From contig PKWF01000131.1 in the NCBI GenBank assembly GCA_003133185.1, positions 8,055 through 14,778 on the forward strand: a stretch of DNA of 6,724 nt. The letters are read 5' to 3'. The translations under genes were made by a program, and so were the position numbers. This DNA is from Vulcanimicrobiota bacterium. Lineage in GTDB: Bacteria; Vulcanimicrobiota; Vulcanimicrobiia; Vulcanimicrobiales; Vulcanimicrobiaceae. The notes under the pieces are model-generated. The model was not told the origin of the DNA. It made no database searches and saw nothing but the letters and a program-made list of their open reading frames with translations. Below are positions 4,087-6,724 of the stretch, piece by piece; the stretch's first letter is position 1; each line of letters begins with the position of its first letter.

Positions 4087-6724
4087 AGTTCAGCCTCACC
4101 CGCCTCTTCATCGAGCGGCCGACGCTCGTTTTTGTAATCGTTGCGTTGATGATGTTCGCGGGGATTCTGTCGACTGCGACGATCGTCAAGGAGCTCTATC
4201 CCGACGTCAGTCAGCCGACCGTTACGATTTCGGTGCAGTATAGCGGCGCGTCTGTGACCGAGATGCGCGACAACATCGTCCAGCCAATCGAGCAGAACCT
4301 CGCCGGCACCGCCGACCTGCAAACGTTCAACTCGGTCGTCGAACAAGGGCAAGCGTCGATCACCGCTATCTTCGACATCAGCTCCGATTCCGCGACGGAT
4401 CTCGCATTAACGAACAAAGCTATTCAGGCGGCGGAGAAATACCTTCCGACGAATCTCACGCCGCCGACGGTCAACTTGTACGATCCGACGCAGTCGGTCG
4501 TCGTAACGCTGGCGATCTACTCGCAGAAACTCTCGTTATCGCGTTTGGCCCTTTATGCGGTCAACGTCATCGCGCCACAGCTCGAGCAAGTTCCCGGCAT
4601 CTCGTTCGCCAACGTCGGCGGTCTCGTGACCCCGGCGTACGAAGTCGTCGTGGATCCCGTGCGGCTTGCGGCGGCGAACTTGACGCTGAACGACATTATA
4701 AACACGCTGCAGTTGGACAACCAACGGGTGCCTGGCGGATTTGCGTACGAGCCGAATCGTCAGACGACGATCGACATCCGCGGGGACATTCAAAACCTCG
4801 ACAGCGTTCGCAACCTGGCGATCATTCCGGCCGGCAGCACGAGCACCTCGAGCGCGGGGAACTCGACCGGCGCCCAGGTCCAAAGTTACGGGGGTGGCAT
4901 CTCGGCACTGCCGGGTGTCGTGGATCCATGGACTGCGACGAACTCTGTCGTACGGGTCGGTGACGTCGCGACCGTGACCGAAGGCTACGAGCCTCGCCTG
5001 CAATACGCCCACATCAGCGGTAAACCCGGGCTCTTTTTGCAGGTGCAGAAGTCTGCGACCGGGAGCGAGGTCGACGCCTCCAACAACGTGCTGCGCGCGC
5101 TGCCGGCGGTCGAGCGTCAGTTTCCAGAGATCAAGTTCCGGGTCATCAACGTTCAATCGAAGTTTACCGAGCAGCAGATCACGATCGTTACGCGAACGCT
5201 AATGCTGGCGATCCTTCTGACGGGCATCGCCATGATTTTCTTTCTCCGGTCGTGGCGCAGCGCGATCGTCGTTTGCGTCTCTATTCCGACCTCTTTGGCG
5301 ATCGCGATTACGGTCATGAAGGCGATGCACCTCACGATCGATACGATCTCGCTACTGGGCATGTCGCTCGTGATCGGGATTCTCGTGGACGACTCGACCG
5401 TCGTGCTCGAGAACATCGAGCGCCATTTTACCGAGCTCAAGCAGCCTCCGAAAGAGGCCGCCGTCCGAGGGCGCGAGGAGATCGGAGCCGCGGCGGTCGT
5501 GATTACGCTCGTCGACGTCGTCGTCTTCCTGCCGATTGCGTTCATTCAAGGGCAGGTCGGCCGGCAGATCGCGGAGTTTGCGATCGTGGTCGTGATCTCG
5601 ACCCTGACCTCGCTTTTCGTTTCGTTTACGATCACGCCGACGCTCGCGGGCCTTTGGGCGCTGCGCTCGCACTGGAAGCCGTGGCGCGTCGTCGATTGGT
5701 TTGGGAATAAGTTCGACGACCTTCGTGCCTGGTATACTCAGCGCGCGTTGCCCTGGAGCCTGGACCACGGCCGGTTGGTCGCACTGTTCTGCGCGGGCAC
5801 GTTTACGCTCGCGATCGCTATGGTGGGCTTGGGCGCGGTCGGTGAAGAGTTCATTCCGCCGGTCGATCGCGGTGAGATATTTATTCAGCTGATGTATCCG
5901 ATCGGGACGCCCATCCAGACCGTCGAGAAAGGCACGTTCGGTTTGGAGCAAAAAATCCTCAGTACGTCCGATACGTTTGCGAATACCGCCGTAGCCGGAG
6001 CGTACGCGGCGCCCTTTGGGGGCTTCGTCTCGCAAAACAACGTGGGCCAGGTGCACATCTGGCTCAAAGACGGTCGAAAGCATTCGACCAACTACTGGTT
6101 GGGACAGTTCCGAGAGATCGTGAAGAAGAATCTCCCACCCGACGTTCAGGCCGTCGTCGTCCCGTCAACGTCGACGACCGGCGGAAACGCACAGCCGATC
6201 GACTTTCTGGTCACCGACGTAACGGGAGGCGATCCGACCCCCTATGCTCAGAAGGTTCTGGCGCTGCTTGCGAAAGTGCCAGGCGCAACGAGCGTCAACA
6301 GCACGGGTACGCAGCTCGCGCCGGAGATCTCGATTCAGTTCGACCGCAACAAGGCGCAGGCACTCGGTGTGGATCTCGGACAGGCTGCAGAAGCTGCGGG
6401 AGCCGCCTTTGGCGGTAACGTGGCGACGCAGTTCGAGACGACCGCCGGTTTAGAACAGGTCCAGGTCATCTACCCGCAGTCGTATCAAACGAGCATCGAC
6501 ATCCTGAAATCGGTTGCGATCCGTTCGTCGAGCGGCGGAATCGTCTATTTGAGCGATATCGCTCGATTTGAATCGACTCCCACGTCGCCGCTTATTACTC
6601 GCACGGATCGCAACAACGTCATTCACGTCGAAGGAAACTACGCTCCAAACTCCTCGCTGTCGGCCGTCGAAAATGGATTGCTCAAACGTCTGCCGTCGCT
6701 CGTTCTGCCGCCGAATATCGCGGT
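4083..6724 (+). CDS. RND efflux permease, HAE1-like, truncated at the right edge
   Basis: This is the proton-driven inner-membrane pump of the tripartite system. I translated 880 codons without a stop to the window end; AcrB-type proteins are about 1,050 residues, so the second half of the last porter domain and TM8-12 are missing here. The GTG at 4083 overlaps the adaptor stop (GTGA) and gives the family-typical N-terminus FSLTRLFIERP before TM1 (about 15-35). Then come ELYPDVSQPTVTISVQYSGAS, periplasmic porter domains, TM2 about 372-388, TM3 393-412, TM4 about 422-443, TM5 467-489, TM6 496-520 and TM7 564-586, followed by EEFIPPVDRGEI (588-599). TM4 has the Asp436-Asp437 pair (LVDDSTVVLENIE) equivalent to the AcrB proton-relay Asp407-Asp408, which favours a drug or organic-solute HAE1 pump over a heavy-metal type. 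An extra Ser/Thr/Gly-rich stretch at 252-288 explains most of the offset. The substrate is unknown. Confidence 0.95.
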   Translation, partial: MKFSLTRLFIERPTLVFVIVALMMFAGILSTATIVKELYPDVSQPTVTISVQYSGASVTEMRDNIVQPIEQNLAGTADLQTFNSVVEQGQASITAIFDISSDSATDLALTNKAIQAAEKYLPTNLTPPTVNLYDPTQSVVVTLAIYSQKLSLSRLALYAVNVIAPQLEQVPGISFANVGGLVTPAYEVVVDPVRLAAANLTLNDIINTLQLDNQRVPGGFAYEPNRQTTIDIRGDIQNLDSVRNLAIIPAGSTSTSSAGNSTGAQVQSYGGGISALPGVVDPWTATNSVVRVGDVATVTEGYEPRLQYAHISGKPGLFLQVQKSATGSEVDASNNVLRALPAVERQFPEIKFRVINVQSKFTEQQITIVTRTLMLAILLTGIAMIFFLRSWRSAIVVCVSIPTSLAIAITVMKAMHLTIDTISLLGMSLVIGILVDDSTVVLENIERHFTELKQPPKEAAVRGREEIGAAAVVITLVDVVVFLPIAFIQGQVGRQIAEFAIVVVISTLTSLFVSFTITPTLAGLWALRSHWKPWRVVDWFGNKFDDLRAWYTQRALPWSLDHGRLVALFCAGTFTLAIAMVGLGAVGEEFIPPVDRGEIFIQLMYPIGTPIQTVEKGTFGLEQKILSTSDTFANTAVAGAYAAPFGGFVSQNNVGQVHIWLKDGRKHSTNYWLGQFREIVKKNLPPDVQAVVVPSTSTTGGNAQPIDFLVTDVTGGDPTPYAQKVLALLAKVPGATSVNSTGTQLAPEISIQFDRNKAQALGVDLGQAAEAAGAAFGGNVATQFETTAGLEQVQVIYPQSYQTSIDILKSVAIRSSSGGIVYLSDIARFESTPTSPLITRTDRNNVIHVEGNYAPNSSLSAVENGLLKRLPSLVLPPNIA

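Noticed and set aside
4536..5156. Minus-strand 206-residue open frame
   Set aside because: Antisense to the permease porter domain, with no recognisable motifs; the plus-strand frame is clearly the coding one.
5352..6083. Minus-strand 243-residue open frame
   Set aside because: Antisense shadow of the permease; Arg/Asp/His-rich low-complexity translation typical of GC-rich reverse frames.

Overview
The window is a GC-rich bacterial chromosomal segment. From left to right it holds the 3' part of a tRNA adenosine deaminase gene (tadA), a tRNA-Ser(CGA) gene, a short repeat-filled gap, a two-component system on the minus strand (response regulator then sensor kinase), and on the plus strand the start of an RND-type efflux operon (periplasmic adaptor, then inner-membrane permease running off the right edge). 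The RND pump and the probable lipoprotein adaptor point to an organism with a periplasm and outer membrane. The overall style (CCA-less tRNA-Ser, palindromic 'CCTTCGAC...GCTCAGGA' repeats, sequence flavour of the adaptor) makes me lean to an uncultured lineage such as Candidatus Eremiobacterota (WPS-2). That is an impression, not a demonstrated placement.

Region 1-497 is translation housekeeping: TadA makes the wobble inosine in tRNA-Arg, and 28 bp after its stop comes tRNA-Ser(CGA), which reads UCG, a codon used often in this window. Region 498-656 separates the tRNA from the convergent kinase gene. It holds one inverted and two perfect tandem copies of a REP-like element, a further partial copy, and a 17-bp exact duplicate of the tRNA 3' end that, unlike the real tRNA, is followed by CCA. 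The partial repeat copy supplies the stop codon of the kinase gene.

Region 657-2749 encodes an OmpR/PhoB-type response regulator and an HAMP-HisKA-HATPase sensor kinase overlapping by ATGA. Only 56 bp separates the regulator start from the divergent adaptor start. The adaptor (2806-4086) and permease (4083 to the edge) overlap by GTGA. The simplest reading is a local signalling cassette controlling a tripartite efflux pump in which the sensor detects the pump's substrate or envelope damage. The substrate cannot be read from the sequence, and no outer-membrane TolC-like gene is inside the window.

No clearly new defence or mobile system is present. The most unusual signals are the duplicated tRNA 3' end inside the REP-like cluster and a Ser/Thr/Gly-rich insertion of about 37 residues in the porter domain of the permease.
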